Source: Gelidibacter salicanalis
Lineage (GTDB): Bacteria > Bacteroidota > Bacteroidia > Flavobacteriales > Flavobacteriaceae
Direction: 5' to 3'
Length of the DNA stretch: 64,000 nt
Assembly (NCBI RefSeq): GCF_016469035.1
Contig: NZ_JAEHJZ010000008.1
Coordinates: 54,201 to 118,200 of the forward strand
Position 1 is the first letter of the stretch; each line of letters starts with the position of its first letter. Position numbers and translations under genes: made by a program. The notes beneath the pieces were generated by a model that was given only the letters and a program-made list of their open reading frames with translations, did not search any database and was not told where the DNA came from. This document shows, one piece after another, positions 33,598-43,224 of this stretch.

Positions 33598-34767
33598 TTA
33601 TTTTTTTATTTTTTTTGAATTGAATTTAACGTGCAGGCTATCAAATCCTACTTTACGTTTAAAGGCCCCTAAATCTTCAATGTTTTCTTTATAATCTAAA
33701 ATGTCTATAGATTTCACTTCATTTATTAATGTCCTTATAAGAACTTTCATTATTTGTCTTGCATGTGTAGCTCCTAAACAGTTATGTGTCCCGAACCCGA
33801 ATGCGACATGCGGATTTATTTTTCGGTCTATAACGATTTCATTTGCATTTTCAAAAACGCTTGCATCACGATTTGCAGATGCCCAACATAACGATATTTT
33901 ACTATCTGCTTTTAAGGCATGTTCGCAAACTGAAGCACCTTCGGTAGATACTCTTCCCATTTGTGTTAATGGAGAGAAATAGCGAATAAGTTCTTCTATT
34001 GTTGAATTTAGAATTTCTGGTTCTTTGCGAAGTCTTTCAAGTGACTCTGGGTGCTCTGCAAAATAAGAAATAGAGTTTGTTACCGCATTTATAACCGTAT
34101 CTCTTCCTCCAGCAAAAGTTAATATTATGACCCCCTTAACTTCCTCTTTAGTTAATTTCTTACCATTAGCTTCAGATGCCAATAAAACAGAATATAAATC
34201 GTCGGTAGGATTAGCAATTGCTCTATCGATTTCTTTATCAATATAATCATATAAAATATTAGCCTTATCGCCATCTAAAGCGGTATCTTCACTTCTAAAC
34301 ACATGAGTACCCCAAGAAACCCAAGTATCTGCATGAGAATATGCGGTATTGAGTAGTAGAGTTAAAGCTCGAGACTGTAATGGCAATGCGAATTTGCTCA
34401 CCACATCTAAAGAGTCCATTTTCAAAACGGATTTCACTAAAGATTGTATTTGACTTTCAAGGTTTGAAGTATACTCTTTTTTTAATGGTCGTTTAAACCA
34501 AGCATCTAAAATCGCTCTATACCCCCCATGCAACGGTGGATCAACTTCAAAAGGTATTTGACGTGTTTCTCTAATATTTTCTTCAGAAGGTATTACAATT
34601 CTGCCGGGAGCCGCTCCAGATTGATAGATTTTATGATTATGTGCACATCTTCGAACATCTTTATGACCTAAGACCATGGTAACTTCTTCACCTTGGTCAT
34701 CCATTTTTCCATATCCTTTTTCAAGTCTTTCCTTTTCAAAAGGGTCTAAAAATTTACTTGCATTCAT
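33598..34767 (-). CDS. cytochrome P450, probable 6-O-methyl-D-galactose demethylase
   Basis: A 389-residue soluble bacterial P450. The oxygen-activating I-helix motif AGGRDT lies at 219-224, the ExxR pair at Glu259/Arg262 and the haem loop FGFGTHNCLG at 323-332 with ligand Cys330. In agar/porphyran loci of Zobellia and Formosa, P450s of the CYP236A group oxidatively remove the methyl group of 6-O-methyl-D-galactose, yielding galactose and formaldehyde. The same gene set (ferredoxin, reductase, Zn ADH) is present here next to agarases, so I infer the same reaction. It is the first gene of the five-gene leftward operon. Confidence 0.87.
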   Translation of the reverse strand: MNASKFLDPFEKERLEKGYGKMDDQGEEVTMVLGHKDVRRCAHNHKIYQSGAAPGRIVIPSEENIRETRQIPFEVDPPLHGGYRAILDAWFKRPLKKEYTSNLESQIQSLVKSVLKMDSLDVVSKFALPLQSRALTLLLNTAYSHADTWVSWGTHVFRSEDTALDGDKANILYDYIDKEIDRAIANPTDDLYSVLLASEANGKKLTKEEVKGVIILTFAGGRDTVINAVTNSISYFAEHPESLERLRKEPEILNSTIEELIRYFSPLTQMGRVSTEGASVCEHALKADSKISLCWASANRDASVFENANEIVIDRKINPHVAFGFGTHNCLGATHARQIMKVLIRTLINEVKSIDILDYKENIEDLGAFKRKVGFDSLHVKFNSKKIKK

Positions 34768-34884
34768 GGTGTTAGTCTTTGTGTTTTAAATTAAGATTCT
34801 TTGCTTCACAAAAATCAGCCTTTTAATTTGGTGCTTATTACACTTTATTAGCCATTAAGGTGCCTATTTTGATAAAGTAAAAGT

Positions 34885-34892
34885 TAACTTTG
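34885..34892 (+). promoter_or_regulatory. candidate -7 element (TAACTTTG) of the araC-type gene
   Basis: A full TAnnTTTG match 39 bases before the TTG start at 34931. A TTTG at 34868-34871 is only 13 bases upstream. The 163-base gap between the divergent P450 operon and this regulator presumably holds both promoters. Confidence 0.45.
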
Positions 34893-34930
34893 CCTTTTGA
34901 ACAACATAATTGATTATAATTTAAGATTAA

Positions 34931-35782
34931 TTGAAAGCACAATTTGAAAAAATAAGTTCGAATAAAAACGGTTTACACTGTTTTGTTTATGAGGATGTAG
35001 AATTTGACGCTCCATGGCACTTTCATCCTGAGTATGAGTTAACGTATATTGTTAGAGGAAAGGGAATGCGCTATGTAGGCAACAATATTCAAAAATTTGA
35101 GGAGGGAGATTTTGTTTTATTAGGGGCAAACTTGCCGCATTGTTGGAAAAACACAGATCAACACAAAGGTTCTGTAAAATCAATTGTATTTCAGTGGAAT
35201 GACGAATTATTGGGTAAAGACTGGGCTCAAAAGCCAGAATTTTATAATATAAATATGCTGTTTAAACAAGCATCAAAAGGTGTTCTATTTAATAGATCCT
35301 TTTCGGAAGGAAAACTGAATAAATTAATGAGTATTTTGGAAAAAACACCGTTGGATAGATTGCTAAGCTTTATTTATCTACTAGAAGGTTTATGCGATGC
35401 TGATAATAGGGAATTATTGACCACTGCAGGATTTTCACCTAATCTAAACTTAAAAGCAAATCACAGGATAGATTTGGTGTATGATTATGTAGAAAAGCAT
35501 TATAATAATAAAATTAAATTAGATGATGTTTCAACTTTGGTGTCTATGGGAAATGAAGCTTTCTGTAGGTTCTTTAAAAAAACATTAAATAAATCGTTTT
35601 TTACATTCGTAAATGAGTATAGAATTAATCTTGCAAGTAAAATGCTCTTGGAAACCAATAAGCAAGTGAGCCAAATTGCATACGATTGCGGTTATGAAAG
35701 TCTCCCATTTTTTTACAGGCAATTTCATAAATTCATGAAATGTTCACCGTTAGTGTTCAAAAACCAATACACAAAATTTTAA
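34931..35782 (+). CDS. AraC-family transcriptional regulator
   Basis: A 283-residue regulator. The N-terminal cupin sensing domain shows APWHFHPEYELTYIVRGKGMRYVG and GDFVLLGANLPHCW (about residues 24-77). The C-terminal pair of helix-turn-helix motifs covers about 180-283 (KLDDVSTLVSMGNEAFCRFFKKTLNKSF and VSQIAYDCGYESLPFFYRQFHKF). Translation starts at TTG, since no ATG precedes the conserved N-terminus. Divergent placement beside the P450 operon makes it the likely regulator of that operon. The ligand is probably a sugar. Confidence 0.88.
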   Translation: MKAQFEKISSNKNGLHCFVYEDVEFDAPWHFHPEYELTYIVRGKGMRYVGNNIQKFEEGDFVLLGANLPHCWKNTDQHKGSVKSIVFQWNDELLGKDWAQKPEFYNINMLFKQASKGVLFNRSFSEGKLNKLMSILEKTPLDRLLSFIYLLEGLCDADNRELLTTAGFSPNLNLKANHRIDLVYDYVEKHYNNKIKLDDVSTLVSMGNEAFCRFFKKTLNKSFFTFVNEYRINLASKMLLETNKQVSQIAYDCGYESLPFFYRQFHKFMKCSPLVFKNQYTKF

Positions 35783-35830
35783 AATTTACGTTTGCATTTA
35801 TAGTGGGTAATATAAACTGAGTAAAAAAGA

Positions 35831-35854
35831 AGAGAGTACCAAAAGGGACTCTCT
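35831..35854. terminator. intrinsic terminator between araC-type gene and SusCD operon
   Basis: AGAGAGT...ACTCTCT inverted repeat (35831-35854) with an AAAA loop. On the minus strand a T-run follows, so it ends the leftward susC-susD operon. It may also stop the AraC transcript. Confidence 0.65.
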
Positions 35855-35890
35855 ATCTTTTCATTAATATGTTAAGAAGTTAGTTTAGTT

Positions 35891-37459
35891 TTATGGCCTT
35901 AAATTTACCGGGGCTATTGTTAAATTGTCTAAATAAAACTTTAACTTTTGATTTGCGCCCTCATTATATCCTCTCAAAACTAAATCAATAGCTCCAGAAA
36001 AATCTGCGGTTATAAAACTAGATCTATAAACCCATTCTCCTATCGGGAAATTTTCATCGAAATTAACAGGTACTGCTTCAAAGTCGAAACTAGATGGGTA
36101 AATCCTAAGATCAGAAGCAAAAAGTCCAGGAAGAGGATAATTGCCTGGAGTAAACCATGGCTCTACAACATACACCCAAACTCCAATTTCATATGTTTGT
36201 CCAGATGTAAATGTCACCTTAATAGGGGTTCCGCCAATAGTATTATGACCAATAATCATGCCTCCTTGTTCATGATATTCAATGTAAGCACTTTTCGTTC
36301 CATCTTGAGCTCGGGATGAAGAGATAGCTAGGTCATACATTCCCCACGTTCCGCCCCACCATTGGTATGGCCATTGTGCAGCAGTGGAATTCTCAAAGCT
36401 ATAATCGAAGTTTTCACTTTTTAAAATATTGTTTAAATTGAACAGCAAAATCTCATCTGTAAATGCTGTAGCGGCCATCCCATCTAAAGTCGTTAAAGTC
36501 CCTGGGGTATAGGACACCTTTATCGTATCATCATTATAAATTCTTTCATTGTTTAAAGATAATATAACAATGTTTCCATTGCTTGGGTCAACTTCTGCTA
36601 ATTCAATATTGGTCGTTATAACGTCACTGCCATTTTCGATAGTTATTGCAAATTGAGCTGGGTTAAGTGTTGATGGATCGATGTCTCTACTAAATTCAAG
36701 AGCAACTTTCCCGTCTATATCGAAAACTCTTTCTAAATCAACCGGCTTTGTTGAAGGTATAACTTTAATTAATTTCTTAAATTGAATTGTATCTCCGCCA
36801 AATGGTCTCTCTCTTGAGGCAATAAATTGCATATCATAAGTGCCTACACTTCTATATTTTACATCGACTTCAGGATTTGCTCCTTCATATGTTTGAGGAC
36901 TTCCCCCTTCAAATGTCCATTGAAATATTTCAGGCTGCCCTATTACTGAATAAATGAATCTGACTTTTTCACTTGCAATAATTTCATTTTCTGCGTTATC
37001 AGACATAGTAAGCTCAGCTCCCAATGAATCATCCTCATTTAGTTTAAAGGCTTGAACAATAGCGCTAACAGGTTCTAATACAGTAATTACAATAGTAGTG
37101 TCTAGTTCTCTGCCTTTTAGAGTTTTATCTACATATGCATTTCCTTTAAATATTTGATGTAGAGTGACATTATGTGAGCCAACTTTGTTGAAAGTTGCTT
37201 TAACTACTGATTCAGAAGATGTTTCAATATTTGCTGCTCCTGATGGAAAAGTCCAAGTTCTAGATTCTATACCCGTAGATACGTCTCCAAATGTAATTTC
37301 TCCGTTTACTTCAATTTTATTGTCAAAATTCATTTGAGATGTATAAATAACCCTATGATTAGGTTCGCTAAAATCATTGTCATCAGAGTTGTCACATGCG
37401 CTTATACTTAAAAAAAGTAAAAGGTATATGCTAATTTTTGTTATCTTATAAATCTTCAT
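35891..37459 (-). CDS. PKD-domain surface lipoprotein (SusE/F-position glycan-binding protein)
   Basis: A 522-residue lipoprotein (hydrophobic residues 10-20, lipobox SAC with Cys22). Two PKD-like domains are visible: residues about 45-135 (STGIESRTWTFPSGAANIE) and about 140-235 (FQWTFEGGSPQTYEG). An Ig-like segment with a YTPGTLTTLDG motif follows, and the C-terminal 160 residues look like a carbohydrate-binding beta-sandwich with many Trp and Tyr. It is the third gene of the SusC-SusD operon, where surface glycan-binding proteins are usually encoded. The exact ligand is unknown, probably an agar oligomer. Confidence 0.75.
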   Translation of the reverse strand: MKIYKITKISIYLLLFLSISACDNSDDNDFSEPNHRVIYTSQMNFDNKIEVNGEITFGDVSTGIESRTWTFPSGAANIETSSESVVKATFNKVGSHNVTLHQIFKGNAYVDKTLKGRELDTTIVITVLEPVSAIVQAFKLNEDDSLGAELTMSDNAENEIIASEKVRFIYSVIGQPEIFQWTFEGGSPQTYEGANPEVDVKYRSVGTYDMQFIASRERPFGGDTIQFKKLIKVIPSTKPVDLERVFDIDGKVALEFSRDIDPSTLNPAQFAITIENGSDVITTNIELAEVDPSNGNIVILSLNNERIYNDDTIKVSYTPGTLTTLDGMAATAFTDEILLFNLNNILKSENFDYSFENSTAAQWPYQWWGGTWGMYDLAISSSRAQDGTKSAYIEYHEQGGMIIGHNTIGGTPIKVTFTSGQTYEIGVWVYVVEPWFTPGNYPLPGLFASDLRIYPSSFDFEAVPVNFDENFPIGEWVYRSSFITADFSGAIDLVLRGYNEGANQKLKFYLDNLTIAPVNLRP

Positions 37460-37464
37460 CGCTA

Positions 37465-39186
37465 TTATTTGTTTAATTGATTATTTGTTTGTACTTCACT
37501 CGAAGGAATAGGAAGATAATCATGCTGACTTGACGTATAATTTTGCGCTGCCAAAAAGAAATCTGGTCTAACTCTTTCTCTAATAAATAATGGAGCAATG
37601 CCGTTATTATTTAATTGAAGTAAATCAAGGTTATTCTCTCTCCATATTTCATCTTCACGCAGCTCAGAAAATACTTTATCTACTATTCCCCAACGCACTA
37701 AATCCTTCCATCTATGACCTTCGAAACATAATTCTAGCGGACGCTCCACACGTTGTAAATGCGTCATTATTGTTTCTGAGGTGGGTGAAACCATTGGATG
37801 TACGCCATGCACCTGAGCACTTACATGAAGTTGAGGGAATGTGTTTGAGTTTTCATCTAAATACTTCTGAATTGTTTTAACACCTGCTCTTTTTCTGACC
37901 TTATCAATATAGATTATAGCATTTGAATAATCTCCAGTATTCTTAATAAGGGTCTCCGCATACATTAAATACACATCTGCCAGCCTAATATGTCTGAAGT
38001 TTATGCCAGATCGATTATTGCTATCTTCAGCACTTAAATGATACCAGTTTGTATATTTTTTAACATAAGCGCTTTGTCCAAACCCCCATCCTGGTCGTTG
38101 ATTTATCTTAAGACCGTAGTACAAACCTTCGCCATTAAGAGGCACTATTGAGGCGTTCATCCTTTTGGATTGTAAATTGCCAGAATTATTTATAGGGTTT
38201 GTTGGGTCAATTTCATCGTACCAAAACAGTTCATGCAAATAATAAGAAGGTAATACCGTATTATAACCTCCAAAACTTAATTGTCCGATAGCAGATGCTA
38301 TTGTTGAAGCTTCTGCTCCACTTTCAGTTGGGCTATCATCAACTGCATCTCCACTTGCTCCAGGGTTTAATTCTGCAGAGTAAGCCACTTCAAAGATAGA
38401 TTCTGAATTAAATTCATTTTCATCAGTAAAGTTGTCCATTATTTTTGGTGTCAAAGCATATATGCCTGAGTTGATTACTTCTTCAAACATATCTGAAGCC
38501 ATTTGCCAATTTTCATTAAATAAATATACTTTCCCTAGAAGTGATTTTGCAGATCCCCAAGTAACTCTTCCTAAACTGCTAGCATCCCAAGACTTAGGAA
38601 GGTGGTTTTGTGCAAATTCTAAATCAGGAATAATAACAGTGTTAGTTACTTCTTCTATTGACGAAAAAGGTAAAGATTCATCGCTTACTTGTGTTCGAAG
38701 TACTGCTCCGCCATAATTATGAGCAACTTCAAAATAAAAAAACGCTCTCAAAAATCTTGCTTGGGCTTCAATTTCTAATTTACTGTTTCCCGAAAACTTG
38801 CTGTCGTCCGCCTCTTGGATATATTCAATAACTTGATTTGCTCTGAAGATGCCAACGTACAATTCGTTCCATTTATCCGATACATAATAGATCCCATCAT
38901 TATAGGTCAGATTTCTAAAGGCATATGGTCGATACCAAGATTCTGTGCCCGCAATATCTCCACGCACATAATCATACTGCAGTGAGCCTCCACTGATACT
39001 TTGAAATTGTAAGGCACCATATACAGTTGTTAGTGCTGCATTAAAATTTTTTTCTGTAGCCCAAAATGTTTCTGTAGTAATAGCATTTGGGTTAATTTCT
39101 TCTAAGAACTCCTCCTCACTACAGCTCGTGTATGTTAAAAGGAAAAGGAAAAAGGAAAATAAACTGATGTTTTTTATTTTTTTCAT
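37465..39186 (-). CDS. SusD/RagB-family outer-membrane lipoprotein
   Basis: A 573-residue SusD homologue with lipobox YTSC (Cys22) and the typical N-terminal EEINPNAITTETFWATEKNFNAALTTVYGALQ. TPR-like helices follow (ARFLRAFFYFEVAHNYGGAVL), and the C-terminal RPLELCFEGHRWKDLVRWG is diagnostic. It forms the lid of the SusC transporter and binds oligosaccharides at the cell surface. It lies 11 bases after susC and 5 bases before the PKD lipoprotein. Confidence 0.93.
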   Translation of the reverse strand: MKKIKNISLFSFFLFLLTYTSCSEEEFLEEINPNAITTETFWATEKNFNAALTTVYGALQFQSISGGSLQYDYVRGDIAGTESWYRPYAFRNLTYNDGIYYVSDKWNELYVGIFRANQVIEYIQEADDSKFSGNSKLEIEAQARFLRAFFYFEVAHNYGGAVLRTQVSDESLPFSSIEEVTNTVIIPDLEFAQNHLPKSWDASSLGRVTWGSAKSLLGKVYLFNENWQMASDMFEEVINSGIYALTPKIMDNFTDENEFNSESIFEVAYSAELNPGASGDAVDDSPTESGAEASTIASAIGQLSFGGYNTVLPSYYLHELFWYDEIDPTNPINNSGNLQSKRMNASIVPLNGEGLYYGLKINQRPGWGFGQSAYVKKYTNWYHLSAEDSNNRSGINFRHIRLADVYLMYAETLIKNTGDYSNAIIYIDKVRKRAGVKTIQKYLDENSNTFPQLHVSAQVHGVHPMVSPTSETIMTHLQRVERPLELCFEGHRWKDLVRWGIVDKVFSELREDEIWRENNLDLLQLNNNGIAPLFIRERVRPDFFLAAQNYTSSQHDYLPIPSSEVQTNNQLNK

Positions 39187-39197
39187 AATTCTATTTT

Positions 39198-42100
39198 TTA
39201 AAAACTTAATTGAAAACCTATAAAGAATTGACGAGTAACTGGGTAGTTTCCTCTGTCAACACCTCTTGTGAATAAACCATCTCCACCAACTTCAGGATCG
39301 TAACCTTCATATTTCGTAAATGTAAAAGGATTAACTGAAGAGAGATAAATCCTAACCTTTTCTATACCAACACTTTCTTTTGAATTATTAATGGTGTAAC
39401 CTACGGTAAGGTTTCTTATCCTCAAGTAAGTTCCGTCTTCTAAGAAATAATCTGATCTTGCCCTTACATTATTATGAAAAGCATTTTCTCTATCTGTGGG
39501 GATGTTAGAATCTGAATTCTGCGGAGTCCACATATAGAATTGGTCCGTGTGTCGACCTATTTGGTAAGCATATAGTTTTGCTCCATTATAAATTTTTGCA
39601 CCATGAGCATAATATGTTTGAGCAAAAAAGTCAAAATTTTTATACTCAAGATTTAGATTAAACCCAGCCTCAAATTCAGATTGTCCGGATCCTGAATAGA
39701 CTCTATCATTATCATCAATCTTATTATCTCCATTTTGATCAATATATCTCATATCCCCTAGTTGTGCGCTTGCATCAATTGTTCTATATTCAGCTAATTC
39801 TGCAACGTCTTTTATAACCCCCGCATTTTTCACTAAGAAAAATGCTCCAGCTTCATGACCTACTGCCAAATAGGTTGTATAATCTATATTTTCTCCTTGC
39901 GATAATACAGGTCTACCATTTGCATAACCTCTTTGAATTCCATTTAAATCTGTAACTTTGTTTTTATTTTTAGTAAAGGTTGCAGAAAGTTGGTAATTGA
40001 GGCCTTTTTCAGTTATATTTTTATAGCTCAATGCAAACTCCATCCCTTTATTAATCATGTTCCCTGCATTAATCACTTTAACATCATAAACGCCACTTGC
40101 TCGTGGTTGCGAAGTACCTGTTGAAGGTGCCAATCGTTCTTCAAGTAAGAAATCCTTTTTGTCGTTAGAATAAATATCTGCTGTAAAATTTAATTTATTT
40201 TTGAACATGGCGATATCTATTCCAATGTTTTTTGAAATAGTTGTTTCCCACTTAATGTTTTTATCATAAAACCTCTTTTGTACATAACCAAAACCTAGTT
40301 CTTCATTAGGGCCAAAAGGATAATTTATACCGCTTTCTATTACGGATTGATACGCATAATCTCTAATTTGATCATTTCCAAGCTCTGCCCAACTTGCTCT
40401 TATTTTTAAATTATTTAATGATTGTAAATTTAAGTTTTCAAAGAATTTCTCTTCGCTAATGTTCCATCCTGCCGAAAATCCTAAGAAAGTGCCATACTTG
40501 TTTGAATCTGAGAACTTCGAAGATCCGTCGCGTCTTATTCTTCCTGAAAGTAGATACCTATCATCATAATTGTATTGAAGTCTTAACATTTTTCCTGCTA
40601 GAGTAGATCTGTTGTCAACTCCAACTGGTGTTAATGCTTCTGCTCCAGAGCTTAAGTTTTGAAGATCATTTGTAGCATCTTCGCTAAAGATCACTCCAGT
40701 TCCAAGAGTTTTATTATCCAAACTTTCATACGCTAACACGCCAGTTAAGTCAAAACTATGGGCTCCATAGCTTTTATTATAGGTTGCAATATTCTCTATA
40801 GAATTTCTTTCTGACCATATAAAGTCTTCATTTAAAAGCGCTTGCTCGCGAGAAGCTGTGGGTTTTAAAGTGCCATCGATTCCATATACCAAATATTGAG
40901 GTCTAAAGAATTTTCTCTGATAGTTCCAGATGTTTCTACCTAGGCTAATTTTATATTTCAAACCCTCAAGCAATTCATATTCTACATTAAAGGCAATGTT
41001 AGTGCTGTTTACTTCTCTTTCATCAATATTTTTTAGTTGCTGAGATAAGTAACTATATAAAATTTCATTTCGAACGGGAATTATGACTCCGTTGTCACCA
41101 ACCGATTGAAGCTGATCTAATCCGGGTTGCCAAGGTCTTTGGCCAATTGCGTATTCATATAACGACCAAGGCTCTTCCTCTCTATTTTCTTTTGTGAACC
41201 CTATAGTCGCAAAGGCTTTGAATTTACCTTTTTTAAATTCACCAGTTAATCTATTGCTTAATCTGTTAAAACCAGAATTTATTAAAACTCCTTTTTGATC
41301 AAAATAATTTGTATTAAAACTTAAAGTTAAATCCTCATTTCCCCCAGATAGTTGCAGGTTGTAATTTTGTGTTATCGCATTATCATTTTGAACTTCGGCA
41401 ACAAAATCGGAATTATAATCTAAAGCATTGGGGTTAAAGAAAAATATTAAAGGAGCTAGTCCTAATGCTTCAAGTTTTACTTCTTCAGCATACATTTGTT
41501 GTAATGTATTCATCAAAGGTGTCCCTGAAGTGATATTTTGTATCCCTGTATAAGTAGTTAGGTCAATCGTCAATTTTCCCGCTGTACCTCTTTTTGTTTT
41601 AATTAAAATTACACCATTGGCACCTCTAACGCCATAAATGGATGCAGACGCCCCATCTTTTAAGATGTCAATGGATTCAATTTGTTCTGGAGCAATACCA
41701 GGATCACTGTTTCCTAAAGGCACACCGTCTACTACGTACAATGGGCCTAATGCTGAAGAATTGACAGAACCCAAGCCTCTAATCTGAACATTGGCAGCTT
41801 CTCCTGGTCTTCCACTTGATGCTTGAATATTCACGCCCGCTACTTGACCTTGTAGTGCTGTTCCAATATCTGAAACAGCAGTTCTGATAATGTCTTCGGC
41901 TTTAACATTATTGACAGCCCCAGTTACTTCTATTTTTCGCTGAGTTCCATAGCCTACTACAACTACTTCATCTAATTCGGAAGAATCGATTTCTAATACT
42001 AAATTTATTGTCGTATTGTTCCCTACCGTAATTTCTTTGGTTTTAAACCCTATATAACTAAATAATAAAACATCATTAGTTTTGGCGTTAATCTGGTAGT

Positions 42101-42293
42101 TGCCATCAAAATTTGTAATGGTACCGTTGTTTGTGCCTTTCACAATGATATTGACCCCAGGGATTGGTTTCCCATCAGCCGTCACATTTCCGCTTATTCC
42201 TAGGCTCTGGGCCTGAATTAAACTGAAACTAATTAACATCAGTGCGGTTATGCCGCATTGTTTGAGATTACGTATTCGTAATATTGATTTCAT
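39198..42293 (-). CDS. SusC/RagA-family TonB-linked outer-membrane transporter
   Basis: A 1031-residue TonB-dependent receptor. It has a signal peptide (residues 1-28), then a carboxypeptidase-regulatory-like domain (about 30-110, SGNVTADGKPIPGVNIIVKGTNNGTITNFDGNYQI). The plug domain contains the family hallmark LDEVVVVGYGTQRKIEVTGAV and IRGLGSVNSSALGPLYVVDGVP, followed by the beta-barrel ending in a terminal Phe. It imports large oligosaccharides with SusD. The operator motif at 42362-42381 and a -7-like element precede it. Confidence 0.95.
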   Translation of the reverse strand: MKSILRIRNLKQCGITALMLISFSLIQAQSLGISGNVTADGKPIPGVNIIVKGTNNGTITNFDGNYQINAKTNDVLLFSYIGFKTKEITVGNNTTINLVLEIDSSELDEVVVVGYGTQRKIEVTGAVNNVKAEDIIRTAVSDIGTALQGQVAGVNIQASSGRPGEAANVQIRGLGSVNSSALGPLYVVDGVPLGNSDPGIAPEQIESIDILKDGASASIYGVRGANGVILIKTKRGTAGKLTIDLTTYTGIQNITSGTPLMNTLQQMYAEEVKLEALGLAPLIFFFNPNALDYNSDFVAEVQNDNAITQNYNLQLSGGNEDLTLSFNTNYFDQKGVLINSGFNRLSNRLTGEFKKGKFKAFATIGFTKENREEEPWSLYEYAIGQRPWQPGLDQLQSVGDNGVIIPVRNEILYSYLSQQLKNIDEREVNSTNIAFNVEYELLEGLKYKISLGRNIWNYQRKFFRPQYLVYGIDGTLKPTASREQALLNEDFIWSERNSIENIATYNKSYGAHSFDLTGVLAYESLDNKTLGTGVIFSEDATNDLQNLSSGAEALTPVGVDNRSTLAGKMLRLQYNYDDRYLLSGRIRRDGSSKFSDSNKYGTFLGFSAGWNISEEKFFENLNLQSLNNLKIRASWAELGNDQIRDYAYQSVIESGINYPFGPNEELGFGYVQKRFYDKNIKWETTISKNIGIDIAMFKNKLNFTADIYSNDKKDFLLEERLAPSTGTSQPRASGVYDVKVINAGNMINKGMEFALSYKNITEKGLNYQLSATFTKNKNKVTDLNGIQRGYANGRPVLSQGENIDYTTYLAVGHEAGAFFLVKNAGVIKDVAELAEYRTIDASAQLGDMRYIDQNGDNKIDDNDRVYSGSGQSEFEAGFNLNLEYKNFDFFAQTYYAHGAKIYNGAKLYAYQIGRHTDQFYMWTPQNSDSNIPTDRENAFHNNVRARSDYFLEDGTYLRIRNLTVGYTINNSKESVGIEKVRIYLSSVNPFTFTKYEGYDPEVGGDGLFTRGVDRGNYPVTRQFFIGFQLSF

Positions 42294-42322
42294 GTTTTTT
42301 GTGAATTTTAATTAAACCTTCT

Positions 42323-42381
42323 CAAATATTGTTAAAATATTAACAATAATTAAATTGTGCTACTTGACAAAAACTGAACAA
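42323..42381 (-). promoter_or_regulatory. susC promoter region with shared operator
   Basis: In gene direction the operator TTGTTCAGTTTTTGTCAAGT (complement of 42362-42381) is followed after 31 bases by AATATTTG (complement of 42323-42330), one mismatch from TAnnTTTG. The start codon lies 29 bases further on. An ATTGTTAA/TTAACAAT inverted repeat (42328-42347) overlaps. The 14-base core of the operator recurs before two other transcription units of the locus. Confidence 0.7.
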
Positions 42382-43117
42382 CTCTATTTATTTGGGTTTA
42401 ATTAACTTGATTCTGCCTGCATATTAGAATTATACATATAAGAGTCATTCTCATTACTTTAGCATTAAAGGGCTTTTAGTGATATTCGAGCACTAATTAT
42501 CATTCAATTTGTATCATGGGTTAACTTACGTATTATAAAACTCTGATTTGTGTATTAATATAATTGTTCGACAGTTTCTGCTTAGTATGCACATTTTTAA
42601 AATCATTATCTCAAAATATCCCCACCCACTAGGTGAAGTTTTTTAAAAAATGACCTATGTTGAGTCTATTTCAGGAAGCTTAACTTTGTAAGTGTTGTTT
42701 TCTTTAAATTCTTTTATTGCATATTTATCTATAAATTGAATATAGGTTTGTTTCCAATCCTTCTAAATTATTTAAAAATCTGAACTAGCTCCGAAAGCTA
42801 AGTGCTCATAATTGAAACTCCATTAAAGCATTTTTTTACCTATGATTCATATATTTTTATGGACTACAGTCCTTTTGCAATGAGCACTTATTTATATGCA
42901 AAACTTTTAAATTGTGATTCTACTAAAAATGAGTATGATCTCCAATTTTTATCGCTGGCTTTTTTAATTAGATAGGTTTGGATGATAGCCATGTTTCTAA
43001 TGTTCAGCAAGCAAAAAAACATGGGAGGATTATATGCTAAATAATATAGGAGGTCACTGGTGTTTTTCTGTTAAATCAATGGTTTGGGTTTAAGTCATTA
43101 ATTTTGAGCATTCTAGT

Positions 43118-43150
43118 TTTGTTTTTTTTTTTTGGGGTATTGTAATTTTG
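43118..43150 (+). promoter_or_regulatory. promoter of the TPR-LuxR regulator
   Basis: TTTG (43118-43121) and TAATTTTG (43143-43150) are separated by 21 bases, within the Bacteroidota range, 74 bases before the start codon. A 12-T run lies in the spacer. Confidence 0.5.
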
Positions 43151-43224
43151 TTTTTTTCAGACTTTGATTATCTTTCCATATTAGTATAACACCCTTTTTA
43201 AATAAATCATAATATTATATTAGA

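Larger units (their letters stand above)
42294..43224. other. long gene-free region with divergent promoters
   Basis: This holds 931 bases between the divergently transcribed susC and regulator genes. It contains the susC promoter region with the shared operator, an 11-bp inverted repeat (TAAGTGCTCAT at 42799-42809 and ATGAGCACTTA at 42880-42890), a GGACTACAGTCC palindrome at 42861-42872, and the regulator promoter at 43118-43150. The middle shows no coding signal in either direction. It may be eroded sequence or a structured leader. Confidence 0.5.
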
